Shown: positions 51,343 to 60,814, numbered from the stretch's first letter. The stretch is 64,000 nt of DNA from Paragemmobacter amnigenus (GCF_009908265.2 NZ_JAAATX020000011.1:120817-184816), one strand, 5' to 3'. Numbers and translations are program-made. The notes: generated by a model from the sequence alone, not told the origin.

Positions 51343-52337
51343 GCTATATCCTGCATCTCGGCCACCAGCCGACCGACGTCTCGGGCATCTCCGGGCTTCT
51401 GAACACGACCGCCATTGGCTTCGATGCCAACCTCGACGTGAATGGCATCCGCTTCATCGCCTCGCGCAGCTATGCCATGCCGTTCTCCCTCGGATTTGTG
51501 GCGCCCGCGGGCGATCTCTGGCTCGGCTTCCGCTACGTGCCGCCCAACGGGGATGCCGACCTCATCACCGAGGCCAATGCCAGTTTCATCGAGTTCTTCG
51601 ACGCGAACCAGGTCCGCGTCGCGCAGATCCAGCCGGTGGCCAGCACGGATCGCTACCACGCTGTCGCACGCGGCGACACGAGCGTGCAGGGCAATTCGAG
51701 CTACACGCCCCCAAATGGCCAGCCGCAATGGATCGACGTGCGCGTGGCGGTGGGAGCCAGCATCACTATCGAGTTCTATGTCGATGGCGTTCTGCACAGC
51801 GCGGCCACCGCCGCCAATACACAAGGCAAGGGCAAGCCGGTGCAGATCGTCTTCCCGAATGTAGGGCTGCACGGCACCAGCGTCACCCGCACCTGGTACT
51901 ATGCGCATTTCGCGGTGCTGGATGGCGTGTCGACCATCGGGCGGCGGTTCGTGCGGCGCACGCCCAATGCCATTGCGACCTTCAGCCAGATGGCGGGCAG
52001 CATCGATGCGCTGAAGGACGAGGATGTCGGCACGCGGGTGTCCAGCAACGTGGCCGGGCAGCGGCTGTCCTTCTCATTGACCGGGCCGACCGGGCCTGCG
52101 GCAGTTGCAGCAATCGCCGGTGTTCATGTGAAGCAGGTCGCGCAGGCAGGGACGGTTGGGCCGCAGGCGGCTGCGGGGTTCCTGCGGATGGGTGGGGTCA
52201 ATCATGATGCGGCCCCGGTCACCGTCCCGTCCCTCATGCCGCGGTCGGTCTATTCCACTTGGGCGCTGAATCCGGCCGACGGCAGCGCCTGGACCAGCGT
52301 GACCCTGCCTGCCGAAGTCGGGATCCTCTCCGCATGA
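51339..52337 (+). CDS. tail fibre-type protein, concanavalin-like
   Basis: A 332-aa protein (MSYILHLGHQPTDVSGISGLL...). Its first 200 residues form a jelly-roll-like pattern (WLGFRYVPPNGDADLITEANASFIEFFDANQVR, VAVGASITIEFYVDGVLH), as in LamG/concanavalin-like lectin domains. Overlaps its neighbours by 4 nt on both sides, so it belongs to the same operon. Confidence 0.6.
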   Translation: MSYILHLGHQPTDVSGISGLLNTTAIGFDANLDVNGIRFIASRSYAMPFSLGFVAPAGDLWLGFRYVPPNGDADLITEANASFIEFFDANQVRVAQIQPVASTDRYHAVARGDTSVQGNSSYTPPNGQPQWIDVRVAVGASITIEFYVDGVLHSAATAANTQGKGKPVQIVFPNVGLHGTSVTRTWYYAHFAVLDGVSTIGRRFVRRTPNAIATFSQMAGSIDALKDEDVGTRVSSNVAGQRLSFSLTGPTGPAAVAAIAGVHVKQVAQAGTVGPQAAAGFLRMGGVNHDAAPVTVPSLMPRSVYSTWALNPADGSAWTSVTLPAEVGILSA

Positions 52338-52624
52338 GCCCGCGACGTTCCGGAGATGGCCATGTCCGGATGCCGGATGCCGAGTTCGAAGAACTCCTCG
52401 CGCGGGCAGCAGAAGAGGGGGCGAAGCGCGCGCTGGCCGATGTCGGCCTCGACGGCAAGGAAGCCGCCCTCGACATCCGCGACCTGCGCGCGCTGCTCGA
52501 TGCCATCCGCTTTGTCCGCCGTACGGCCGTCCAGAGTGCGGTTCATCTGATCACCACCGGCGTCATCCTGGCGCTTCTGGCGGGGATAGCGCTGAAGCTG
52601 AAGATCTTCGGCAGCGGGCCCTGA
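52334..52624 (+). CDS. small membrane protein (DUF6127-like), holin candidate
   Basis: A 96-aa protein with an acidic helical N-terminus (FEELLARAAEEGAKRALADVGLDGKEAALDIRDLRALL) and one C-terminal membrane segment (SAVHLITTGVILALLAGIAL). I believe this is DUF6127. Its place before the endolysin suggests a role in lysis or anchoring. Confidence 0.65.
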   Translation: MSPRRSGDGHVRMPDAEFEELLARAAEEGAKRALADVGLDGKEAALDIRDLRALLDAIRFVRRTAVQSAVHLITTGVILALLAGIALKLKIFGSGP

Positions 52625-52666
52625 CGGGGCGACACTGCCCGTTTCACCACCAACACGACCACCCGG

Positions 52667-52687
52667 CCCGCCCCTCGGCGGGTTTTT
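52667..52687 (+). terminator. strong terminator between tail and lysis genes
   Basis: CCCGCC-CCTC-GGCGGG followed by TTTTT. Confidence 0.8.
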
Positions 52688-52705
52688 CCATTTGGAGGAT
52701 CCACC

Positions 52706-53380
52706 ATGCCGACCCTGTCTTTCCCCACCTGGCGCGAGGTTCCCGAGAAGGCGTGGGGCTGGCCCAGCTTTTCGCCGACCGAGATTGCCTGCCGAGGCAC
52801 CGGCGCGATCAGGATCAACACCGAGGCGATGGACAAGCTGCAGGCCCTGCGCGACCGGCTGGGCAAACCGCTGATCGTCCGCTCCGCCTATCGCAGCCCG
52901 GAACACAACCGCGCTGTCGGCGGAGCCCCGGCCTCGAAGCACATGCAAGGCACCGCCTTCGACATCGCCATGGCGAACCATGATCCGGTGGCATTCGAGG
53001 CGGCAGCGCGAGCGGTCGGGTTCCTCGGCTTCGGCTACTACCCTCGATCCGGCTTCATGCACATCGACCTCGGGCCTGCCCGATCTTGGGGCGATCCCTT
53101 CCCGGTGCGGCCTGTGCCCTTCGCGCCGGAAATGCCGCCTGCGCGCGAGGTCCTCTCGGAAAGCCGCACACTGCGCGGTGGCGGGGCGGCCGGTGCTGCC
53201 ACGGTCGGCGCGGCCGGGGTCGAGGTGCTGCAGGGCATTCTCATCGAAACCCAGTCCACGATCCAGCCGCTGGTGCCCTATCTCGACACGCTGCGCTGGG
53301 TGCTGATCGCCATCGCGCTGATCGGCATCGCGGTCACCATCCACGCAAGACTGGACGACTGGAAGCGGGGCCAGCGGTGA
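52706..53380 (+). CDS. M15-type peptidase endolysin with C-terminal membrane anchor
   Basis: A 224-aa protein. The N-terminal 130 residues are a D-Ala-D-Ala carboxypeptidase/L-Ala-D-Glu endopeptidase fold of the M15 family: SAYRSPEHNRAVGGAPASKH, GTAFDI and FMHIDLG carry the zinc ligands. A single membrane segment (WVLIAIALIGIAVTIHA) lies near the C-terminus. No signal peptide is seen. It should cut cell-wall peptides at lysis. A GGAGGAT ribosome site precedes the ATG. Confidence 0.82.
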   Translation: MPTLSFPTWREVPEKAWGWPSFSPTEIACRGTGAIRINTEAMDKLQALRDRLGKPLIVRSAYRSPEHNRAVGGAPASKHMQGTAFDIAMANHDPVAFEAAARAVGFLGFGYYPRSGFMHIDLGPARSWGDPFPVRPVPFAPEMPPAREVLSESRTLRGGGAAGAATVGAAGVEVLQGILIETQSTIQPLVPYLDTLRWVLIAIALIGIAVTIHARLDDWKRGQR

Positions 53381-53622
53381 TCGGCTGGCTACTCACCCAT
53401 GGCCCGGCGCGAAAGGCGCTGGGCCTGATCCTCGCCATCACAGCGATCCTGCTGTTCCTCCTTAACCTCCGCCGTGCCGGTGAACGCGCTGGGCGCGCCA
53501 CCGAACTACTTGATGCCAGAGAAAGAAACGATGCCATCCATCGTCAGATGCTTGAAGCCGCCGCCCGCCGCCCTCGCGATCGCGATGCTCTGGCTGACAG
53601 GTTGCGCGACGGTCGGTTCTAA
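53377..53622 (+). CDS. i-spanin-like inner-membrane lysis protein (Rz type)
   Basis: An 81-aa protein starting at GTG 53377 (GTGA overlap with the endolysin stop). One membrane segment (ALGLILAITAILLFLLNL) is followed by a charged helix (RRAGERAGRATELLDARERNDAIHRQML), the layout of Rz i-spanins. The o-spanin gene is embedded in its 3' half in another frame. Confidence 0.65.
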   Translation: MIGWLLTHGPARKALGLILAITAILLFLLNLRRAGERAGRATELLDARERNDAIHRQMLEAAARRPRDRDALADRLRDGRF

Positions 53623-53776
53623 CACCCGCGCGCTCTGCCTGCCCGTGGTCGACTACACCACTGCTGAACAGGCCCGCGCGGCAGACGAGGTCGAAGCGCT
53701 GCCGGAAGGTGCGGTCATCGTCCAGATGCTTGTCGACTATGCTGTCCTGCGCGATCAGGCGCGGGCGTGCCGCTGA
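53531..53776 (+). CDS. o-spanin-like lipoprotein (Rz1 type)
   Basis: An 81-aa protein with a lipoprotein signal (ALAIAMLWLTGC, lipobox LTGC). It overlaps the i-spanin-like gene by 92 nt in a different frame, the classic Rz/Rz1 architecture. It would bridge the periplasm with its partner to fuse the membranes at lysis. ATG 53531 has an AGAAAG ribosome site; an upstream in-frame ATG at 53474 is not signal-like. Confidence 0.65.
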   Translation: MPSIVRCLKPPPAALAIAMLWLTGCATVGSNTRALCLPVVDYTTAEQARAADEVEALPEGAVIVQMLVDYAVLRDQARACR

Positions 53777-54094
53777 AACCCGATGCCGAGCGACACCCCC
53801 GAGGAAGCGCCAGACGCCTCAACCACGGCGCATAGCCCGGCCCGGTTCACTGACTCACGCTGTCCACGAGTGGCAGGCATTCGCTGCAGATCGATGATGG
53901 CAGGTCGGGCCATTCCCGTCTCGCGTCGCGATACCTCGCCCTGCAAGGTGGAGCACTGCCCCGAGTGTTTGGGATTGAGATCGAACTGGCTTCAGAGTGT
54001 TCAGATCCCTTGAAGCGGAAGGCTCTAAAGCGTTGTGGGGACGAGTGTTTCCGGCTAGTGTTGTGATAGGTTGCTATCAGGGAGCGCTCAGCCG
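53777..54094. other. junction between lysis genes and defence module
   Basis: No convincing gene is seen. Small ORFs on both strands lack ribosome sites or domain patterns. The base composition falls towards the right, marking the start of the acquired module. Confidence 0.5.
54064..54079. promoter_or_regulatory. inverted repeat before the RHH gene, candidate operator
   Basis: TGATAG-gttg-CTATCA is a perfect 6+6 repeat ending 15 nt before the ATG of the ribbon-helix-helix gene; RHH proteins commonly bind such sites to repress their own operon. Confidence 0.4.
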
Positions 54095-54286
54095 ATGGCA
54101 GGTCAGTCCAGCTCAAGGCCACAAAAGGCGTCGGACGGAGAAAAGAGGCAAATGCTTCTTCATCTGGAAGCCAATGTAATCAAGAGCTTAAAGAAGGCTG
54201 CGGTTGACCGCGAGTCATCTGCGTCGGCTATTGCGAACGAGGCCATAACTGAGTGGCTGAAAAAGAATGAATTTCGGCAGGCGTAG
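54095..54286 (+). CDS. ribbon-helix-helix regulator of the defence module
   Basis: A 63-aa protein (MAGQSSSRPQKASDGEKRQMLL...). The beta strand KRQMLLHLEANV followed by helices (IKSLKKAAVDRESSASAIANEAITEWLKK) is the RHH/Arc-MetJ pattern. It heads the DUF499-DUF1156-helicase operon and may repress it. A GGGAG site lies 11 nt before the ATG. Confidence 0.6.
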   Translation: MAGQSSSRPQKASDGEKRQMLLHLEANVIKSLKKAAVDRESSASAIANEAITEWLKKNEFRQA

Positions 54287-54324
54287 TGCTGCTGCGAGTG
54301 AGAAAGAATAGGATAGGCTAGGGA

Positions 54325-57300
54325 ATGTCGCTTCCAACCATATTCGATATTTGCATTCCTCGCGATGACGTGGCCAACGGCTCCGTTACAGAAAGTGATT
54401 ATGCTGCGAACCTTGCCAATGTCTTGAACCGCACAGCACCGCCGGATTACGCGGACGCCCCGACCTTTTTTACGAATACTTTCCCAACTGAGGGCTTGCG
54501 TGAGCTTCTAGCTAACGTTTGCGGAAGGCTCTCGGGGCGCGGCGATAGTGTATCGTCCGTATTCCGTCTAGATACTTCCTATGGTGGTGGTAAAACACAT
54601 GGCTTGATCGCTTTAATTCATGCCGCAAATGGCATGAAGGGTGTGACCAATACGGCCGAGTTCCTTGACCCGGGGCTTGTCCCTGCTGGCAAGGTTAGGA
54701 TCGCGGCTTTCGACGGAGAGAATGCTGACCCGTCGAATGGGCGTCCCATGGGCGACGGGGTTCGCGCGCACACCCCTTGGGGCGAGATCGCCTATCAACT
54801 TGCGGGCCCAGAAGGTTACCGGGTTGTGCAGCGATCGGATGAAGATCGCGTCGCGCCAGGTGCCGACACCCTGAAAGAGCTGTTTGGCGGTGAGCCCGTC
54901 CTGATCGTCTTGGATGAACTTGGCGAGTACCTTCGGCGAGTCCAAGGCATGGGTGGCCGTGATCAGTTAACCGCCTTTCTGAAGGCTCTGCTTACCGCGA
55001 TCGAGAGCTCGCCGCGAGCCGCAATCGTCTACACCCTGGCCGTCCGATCGGATGGCAAGGGGATCGACGCATTTGCCGACGAGAACGAATTCCTATCGTC
55101 GGCGATGGCTGAACTTGAGAGCGTATCTGGACGAAAGGCAACTAACCTCAACCCGACCAAGGACGATGAAACGGCCAAGGTCATTCGTCGTCGTCTGTTC
55201 GCCAAGATCGACGAAGCAAAGGCCGCCGAGCTGATTGATGCCTATCGTGTTCTGTGGGCCAACAACCGCGACAACCTCTCAGAGGATGCGCGGCGGTCAA
55301 CGACAGCGGCAGAGTTTGCAGACACCTTTCCCTTCCACCCGGACGTTCTCGACACATTGACTGGCAAGACCGCGACGCTTGGAGGCTTCCAGCGTGTCAG
55401 GGGCATGTTGCGGATTCTCGCAAAGACTGTGGCGTCTGTTTGGGCAACTCGCCCCGTAGATGCTTTCGCCATCCATCTTCATCACGTCGATCTGGGTTCA
55501 GAAGCGATACGACGAGAGTTCACCACCCGTTTGCAGCAGGGCGCCTACGTTCCAGCAATCCTGAACGATATTGCAGGCACCACTGAAAAGCCTGCATTGG
55601 CACAGGAACTCGATGCTAAGCATTACAAGGGGCTGCTGCCTTACGGCACGTACACCGCGCGGACCATCTTCATTCACACCCTTGCGTTCAACAATGATCT
55701 CAAGGGCTTGGCGCCGGATCATTTGAGATATTCGATCCTGAACCCGGCTTCCGATCTGGCGTTCATCGATGATGCTCGCACGAAGTTCAGGGCAGACTCG
55801 GCCTATCTGGACGACCGGCCCTCAGCTCCTTTGCGCTTCAACGCTGAGGCCAATCTCACGCAAGTAATCGGACGCGAAGAGAAGAACATTGATCCCGGAG
55901 AAGCCCGGTCGCAGCTCGCAGATCGGATAAGATCGATCTTCGGCGGCCAATCCTTCGACCTCGTGCCCTTCCCGGGCGGTCCCTGGGACGTTCCGGACGA
56001 TGTTTCCGACGGGAAGCCTCGCTTGGTTCTACTGTCCCACGATGCTCTCGAAATTGGTCCAGACCTTCGCGAAGTGCCCGAGATCATCGGTAGGATGTTC
56101 GAGCGGAAGGGAGCGGACGGCAACGGTTTGAGGTCGCTTCGGAACAATCTGGTCTTTGCGGTTGCCGATGAGACCAAGGTGAATGAGATGAAGCGCGCCA
56201 TTGTGCGCCGCCTCGCGCTTCAAGAACTGAAGCGGCCCGATCGGCTGCGTGAGCTAGCCGAGCATCAGCAGGCCAAGGTTCTGGAACTCGAGAAGAAGTC
56301 CGAAACCGAAGCCGCCATAGCGATCCAGCAATGCTATCGGCATGTTCTTTATCCGTCGCGTACGTCTCTTGGCGGCGCAGGAACCATTCAGCTCGCGCAT
56401 GCCGTGATCGATATTCAGAACGCATCTGAGCGGCCGGGTTCTGGCCAGCTTCAGATTGTTCGGCAGTTGCAAAGCCACAACAAAGTTCGAGATGCGTCCG
56501 ATGCGCCCGACTCTCCGTCCTACATTCGCGACCGGACGCCGCTGAAAAAGGGGCAGATCAGCTCGCGCGACCTTCGCGATGAGTTCCGGCGTGACCCATC
56601 CCTTTCGATCCTTCTGTCGGATGACGTGTTCATCAAGGCAGTGCGCAAGGGGATCGAGGAGGGCGTCTACGTCTACAAGCGCGGTGATCTCCTGGCCGGG
56701 CCGGGTGATCCGATCCCGACGATCAAGATTGACGAAGAAACCATGATCTTCACGATGGAATTCGCGAAGAACAAAGGTATCTGGCCGCGCCCGGCACCAG
56801 CATCGGCGGCGCAACCCGCGGCGGTCGGGGGTGGTGGGGCAGTTGTGACTGGGCCAACGCCGACAGGAGGTGGTGACTTCCCGCCGGTCGGGCCTTCCCC
56901 CGAGACTAGAGTGGGAGAGCGGCCGCAGACCCAGCTTGCCGGGGCGAAGGTGTTCACGGCCGAGGGCGTCTTGAAGGAGGCCCTGCGCCGCGTGATCGAA
57001 CAGGCCAAGACCGCCAAGCTGGACAAGGTCGACCGGATCGTGATCCGGCTGTTCGAATATGGCGATGCCTTCAAGCTGGTGCCGATCGCGAACACGGTCG
57101 CCGGGGCGAAGCGGGGAGTTGAGCTTCTGGGCAGCTTCATGACCGCCCAGGACAGCACCTTCGAGTTCGAATTCAATGGCACTGCGCAGGATGCGTCGAC
57201 CATGAAGGACTATCTCGAACCCCAATTCCGCGCCGCGAAAGAGACCGATCTGAAGGCCAGTATTTCGTTTGATTTCGACGCCGGGCTCGCGCTGGATGGC

Positions 57301-57384
57301 GACGCGGCGGACAAGTTCGTCGAAAAGCTGACGCGTTTTGCCAGCGCGGCGGCCTATGTCGAAGCAACGGCTGAGGTGAAGTGA
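54325..57384 (+). CDS. DUF499 ATPase, anti-phage system component
   Basis: A 1019-aa protein of the DUF499 family: P-loop YGGGKTH (86-92), Walker B VLIVLDELGEYLR (Asp197), a long helical middle, a proline/glycine linker near residues 825-870 and a conserved C-terminal domain (FEYGDAFKLVPIANTVAGAKRGVELLG). NCBI calls such proteins anti-phage-associated DUF499. It is expected to be the ATP-driven component of the complex. Its last third has visibly higher GC content than its first two thirds. Confidence 0.88.
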   Translation: MSLPTIFDICIPRDDVANGSVTESDYAANLANVLNRTAPPDYADAPTFFTNTFPTEGLRELLANVCGRLSGRGDSVSSVFRLDTSYGGGKTHGLIALIHAANGMKGVTNTAEFLDPGLVPAGKVRIAAFDGENADPSNGRPMGDGVRAHTPWGEIAYQLAGPEGYRVVQRSDEDRVAPGADTLKELFGGEPVLIVLDELGEYLRRVQGMGGRDQLTAFLKALLTAIESSPRAAIVYTLAVRSDGKGIDAFADENEFLSSAMAELESVSGRKATNLNPTKDDETAKVIRRRLFAKIDEAKAAELIDAYRVLWANNRDNLSEDARRSTTAAEFADTFPFHPDVLDTLTGKTATLGGFQRVRGMLRILAKTVASVWATRPVDAFAIHLHHVDLGSEAIRREFTTRLQQGAYVPAILNDIAGTTEKPALAQELDAKHYKGLLPYGTYTARTIFIHTLAFNNDLKGLAPDHLRYSILNPASDLAFIDDARTKFRADSAYLDDRPSAPLRFNAEANLTQVIGREEKNIDPGEARSQLADRIRSIFGGQSFDLVPFPGGPWDVPDDVSDGKPRLVLLSHDALEIGPDLREVPEIIGRMFERKGADGNGLRSLRNNLVFAVADETKVNEMKRAIVRRLALQELKRPDRLRELAEHQQAKVLELEKKSETEAAIAIQQCYRHVLYPSRTSLGGAGTIQLAHAVIDIQNASERPGSGQLQIVRQLQSHNKVRDASDAPDSPSYIRDRTPLKKGQISSRDLRDEFRRDPSLSILLSDDVFIKAVRKGIEEGVYVYKRGDLLAGPGDPIPTIKIDEETMIFTMEFAKNKGIWPRPAPASAAQPAAVGGGGAVVTGPTPTGGGDFPPVGPSPETRVGERPQTQLAGAKVFTAEGVLKEALRRVIEQAKTAKLDKVDRIVIRLFEYGDAFKLVPIANTVAGAKRGVELLGSFMTAQDSTFEFEFNGTAQDASTMKDYLEPQFRAAKETDLKASISFDFDAGLALDGDAADKFVEKLTRFASAAAYVEATAEVK

Positions 57385-57863
57385 TGCGCGTGCCAAGCCG
57401 GAAGGAAGACCTCTCCATGATCTCGCGAACCCAACCGCAGTACGAATTGCGCGCAAGGCGCCACGGCCCCGGGGATACCGAGATCGAGATCTGGCAGCTT
57501 CCCTCCCTTGCCACGCCTCAGATCGTGGGTCCGCTCCGGCTGGCCGGGTTGCGGGGGCGCAATCTGGAACTGACCGAACACCGCGTGCTGCGGCGCCTGA
57601 AGGAAAGCGGGATCAGGCTGGACCTGTTGCCGATCGAGGGGATGGGATCGGCCCTGAACGAGGAAACGGCGCTGCGCCTGGCGCTGTTGTTCCGCACCCT
57701 CGCGCCGATGCGCAACCGTGACAACATGCGACTGGTCGCCGATGGGATCGAGGCGATGGGCAAGGAAGAGGCGGGCTACTGGCTGGGCATGTCCGTCCAC
57801 CGCAAGAACCCGCGCCGGGTGCTGACCGCCCTGCGCATCCTGCTGACCGATCCGGCAAAATGA
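57384..57863 (+). CDS. small defence-module protein (DUF7680-like)
   Basis: A 159-aa protein of a kind encoded between DUF499 and DUF1156 genes; I believe it is named DUF7680. It has ELRARRHGPGDTEIEIWQLP and a basic C-terminus (WLGMSVHRKNPRRVLTALRILL) and no catalytic motif. The ATG overlaps the DUF499 stop (TGATG); an internal ATG at 57417 has a better ribosome site. GC content is high compared with both neighbours. Confidence 0.65.
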   Translation: MRVPSRKEDLSMISRTQPQYELRARRHGPGDTEIEIWQLPSLATPQIVGPLRLAGLRGRNLELTEHRVLRRLKESGIRLDLLPIEGMGSALNEETALRLALLFRTLAPMRNRDNMRLVADGIEAMGKEEAGYWLGMSVHRKNPRRVLTALRILLTDPAK

Positions 57864-57880
57864 TGAAAGAAGAGAAGCCC

Positions 57881-60814
57881 ATGTCCGATGTTCGCCTGAT
57901 TGAGCGCTGGTTGCCGATTGCCCAGATAGGTGCAGAGGGCGTCAGAGAGCGAACACCGATGACGCCCTTTCCCGCTCCCAATCGCCTCCATGTGTGGTGG
58001 GCCAGACGGCCACTCGTAGCGGCACGGGCGGCAGTGTTGGCGTCCTTGCTGCCCGAAAACACCAATCATGACGAATTCTTGCGTCTTATTGGAATCCACG
58101 GTGATCCAATTGCGTCTCGCAGAAGGATCGATCGAGCGAAGCGGTCGGGCGATCGATTTGAGGGCGAAGCGTATAGCTACAAGAGGGCGTTCACATATTC
58201 ACCAACGGCTTCAGAGCTTGAGAGCATTCTAAAGAACGTTGGAGGAAAAGTGCCATCGGTCCTAGACCCAACGGCAGGCGGAGGCAGCATTCCATTCGAA
58301 AGCCTTCGACTCGGATTTTCTTCTTACGCTAACGACCTCAATCCGGTAGCCGCGACAATTTTGTCCGCCACCATTGACATGCCAGTGAAGCATGGAGACA
58401 AACTTCTCCCTGAATATAAGGCTGTAACGGAAGAATTTATCAGGAGGCGTGAAGCATCGATTCGGTCGCTGTACCCTGAAGAGCCAACAAAGGATTCACT
58501 TCCAACCAACTATCTTTGGGCAAGAACCATAACTTGCCCATATTGTGCTGGAAAGATTCCACTTTCACCTAATTGGAAGCTCAATGCTGCTGGATTGGGG
58601 GTAAGAGTTGTCCCGCAGAATTACGGCGAGAATGCGGATGGTGAGCGGTATTGCACCTTTCAGCTAGTTGATCGTCCAGAAGATCATTCGGAAGGCACTG
58701 TTTCTGATGGTGATGCAACCTGTCCGTATCCAGACTGCGCTCGCGTGATTGATGGACAGGAAGTAAAGCAGCAGGCGCAACATGGGGAAATGGGTGATCA
58801 ACTTTTTGCTGTGATTTACAAGCGAAAGATTGAAAAGAGGCTTAAGTCGGGAAAGCTTGGAAAACCAAAGTGGGAAAGAGGGTATCGCGCACCCTTGCCG
58901 TCGGATGACAACGCTTCCCAGCTATCTGATCTTCTTGCAGAGCAAATTCCGGAATGGGAGGCGTTTGACTCAATTCCGAATGAAGAGTACCCATCCAACA
59001 CCAATGACGATCGTCCAAGGCAATATGGTATGCCGCTCTGGCGTGACATGTTCTCGCCTCGGCAACTTCTTTGCCATGGCTATGCCTCAACCATCTTCAG
59101 GGAAATGGTTGAGGAGGACCTCGCAAATGATCGCTTGTCCGATGTCCGTCGATGCGCATACGTGTATCTGAGCTTCGCGTTAGATAAGCTTCGAGATTAC
59201 AACTCACGCATGACGCGTTGGATTCCTAATCGAGAGGCCACTGCTAATACATTTGACCGACACGACTTCGCATTCAAGTTTTCCTATGCGGAGATGGTCA
59301 TGATGGTTGAGGGCGCTGAGTACGACTGGACCATAGATCAGGTTGAGAAATGTATAGAGGAGCTAATTGCCCTCACAAGGGTGGGTGATTATTCGGAAGG
59401 CCCCTTGTTCCAAGAGACGCGTCGAAGCAAGGAATCAGAGTTTACTCTAAGTGCGAAGTCCGGAACCTCATTGGACCATATCGAGGACGGATCGATCGAC
59501 GCGGTTGTCATGGACCCGCCTTACGGCGCTAACGTCATGTATGCCGAGCTGTCGGACTTCTTCTACGTTTGGCTTAAGAGAACTGCGGGCTTGGTTGCGC
59601 CAGAGCTCTTCACGCGCCGCCTGACTGATAAGCAGGCCGAGGCTGTCGCGAACAAAGCCCATTTCAAGGGGCAAAAGGGCGCGGATGCACTCGCCAATCG
59701 TGACTATCAAGAAAAGATGGCCGCGATCTTCGCGGAATGCCGCCGTGTCCTGAAGCCGAACGGTATCATGACCGTGATGTTCACGCACAAGGATACCAGC
59801 GCCTGGGACGCGCTGACGACCGGCCTTATCGAGGCCGGATTCATCATCACGGCTTCTTGGCCCGTGAACACCGAAGCCGAAGGCTCGCTCCACATCAAGG
59901 ACAAGGCCGCCGCGAACTCCACGATCTTCCTCGTCTGCCGCCCGCGCCCGGCTGAGCAGAGCGACGAGACGACTTATTGGGAAGATGTCGAGCCCTTGGT
60001 GGCACAGGCCGTCCGCACCCGGGTGGAAGAGTTCCAGAAGGCCGGGATCGGTGGCGTTGACCTCTACCTCGCCTCCTTCGGCCCAGCGCTGGAAGAGTTC
60101 TCGCGCCATTGGCCACTGAAGCGCGGCACCCCGCGGCCCGAGCCGCTGGCCAAGAAGCGGCGGAAACAGGCGGAGCTGTTCGAGGAAGAGTTCGATCCGT
60201 ACGCCGTGACGCCGGAGGACGCCCTCGACGCCGCCCGGCGCGAAGTGAAGACATGGCGCCTGAATCAGCTGACCCACACCAAGGGCCGCGCCGATCTGGA
60301 CCCGACGACCTCGTGGTTCGTGCTGGCCTGGGACGCATTTAAGGCGCCAGTCTTCAGCTATGATGAAGGCCTGCGCCTAGCGCGTGCCGTCGGCGCTGAT
60401 CTCGAGGGCCAGCTGATCGGCCGTCTGTGCGAGAAGAAGGGATCGGACATCAAGCTGTGGGACAGCGCCACCCGCGCTGCGAAAAGCGGCCTCGGCCCGG
60501 CTGACGGTTCACGGGCGATGATTGACGCGATCCACCACGCCGCCCACCGAGGCCGGACGCGCACGCTGGAAGGCGCGCTGGATCTGCTGAAGGACGCGGG
60601 GCTGGAAAACGATCCTCAGTTCCTCGCGGCGCTTGAGGCCGTTCTGGAAGTGCTGCCGCCATCGCGGGGCTTTGTCGGATTCGACGTTGCGACCGGCGAT
60701 GCCAAGTCCGCCGCCGATGACTTCGACGCGCTTGAGAAGCTGCGGCGCCTGGCGTTCTCGGACAAGGTGGATGAACCCCAGCAGCTGTCCCTGTTCGCGG
60801 AGGAGGCCGTTTGA
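57881..60814 (+). CDS. DUF1156 DNA methyltransferase, anti-phage system component
   Basis: A 977-aa N6-adenine/N4-cytosine methyltransferase. The DUF1156 N-terminus (SDVRLIERWLPIAQIGAEG, NRLHVWWARRP) is followed by SAM motif DPTAGGGS (129-135), CPYC and CPYPDC zinc-type pairs and catalytic MDPPY (DPPY 545-548). ATG 57881 has an AAGAGAAG site; ATG 57860 overlaps the previous stop and is possible. The first 60% of the gene is AT-rich and the rest GC-rich. It presumably marks self DNA. Confidence 0.88.
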   Translation: MSDVRLIERWLPIAQIGAEGVRERTPMTPFPAPNRLHVWWARRPLVAARAAVLASLLPENTNHDEFLRLIGIHGDPIASRRRIDRAKRSGDRFEGEAYSYKRAFTYSPTASELESILKNVGGKVPSVLDPTAGGGSIPFESLRLGFSSYANDLNPVAATILSATIDMPVKHGDKLLPEYKAVTEEFIRRREASIRSLYPEEPTKDSLPTNYLWARTITCPYCAGKIPLSPNWKLNAAGLGVRVVPQNYGENADGERYCTFQLVDRPEDHSEGTVSDGDATCPYPDCARVIDGQEVKQQAQHGEMGDQLFAVIYKRKIEKRLKSGKLGKPKWERGYRAPLPSDDNASQLSDLLAEQIPEWEAFDSIPNEEYPSNTNDDRPRQYGMPLWRDMFSPRQLLCHGYASTIFREMVEEDLANDRLSDVRRCAYVYLSFALDKLRDYNSRMTRWIPNREATANTFDRHDFAFKFSYAEMVMMVEGAEYDWTIDQVEKCIEELIALTRVGDYSEGPLFQETRRSKESEFTLSAKSGTSLDHIEDGSIDAVVMDPPYGANVMYAELSDFFYVWLKRTAGLVAPELFTRRLTDKQAEAVANKAHFKGQKGADALANRDYQEKMAAIFAECRRVLKPNGIMTVMFTHKDTSAWDALTTGLIEAGFIITASWPVNTEAEGSLHIKDKAAANSTIFLVCRPRPAEQSDETTYWEDVEPLVAQAVRTRVEEFQKAGIGGVDLYLASFGPALEEFSRHWPLKRGTPRPEPLAKKRRKQAELFEEEFDPYAVTPEDALDAARREVKTWRLNQLTHTKGRADLDPTTSWFVLAWDAFKAPVFSYDEGLRLARAVGADLEGQLIGRLCEKKGSDIKLWDSATRAAKSGLGPADGSRAMIDAIHHAAHRGRTRTLEGALDLLKDAGLENDPQFLAALEAVLEVLPPSRGFVGFDVATGDAKSAADDFDALEKLRRLAFSDKVDEPQQLSLFAEEAV

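Noticed and set aside
30273..53776. Gene transfer agent cluster
   Set aside because: Several tail genes resemble GTA genes, but the integrase, early replication genes, terminase small subunit and lysis cassette fit a temperate phage.
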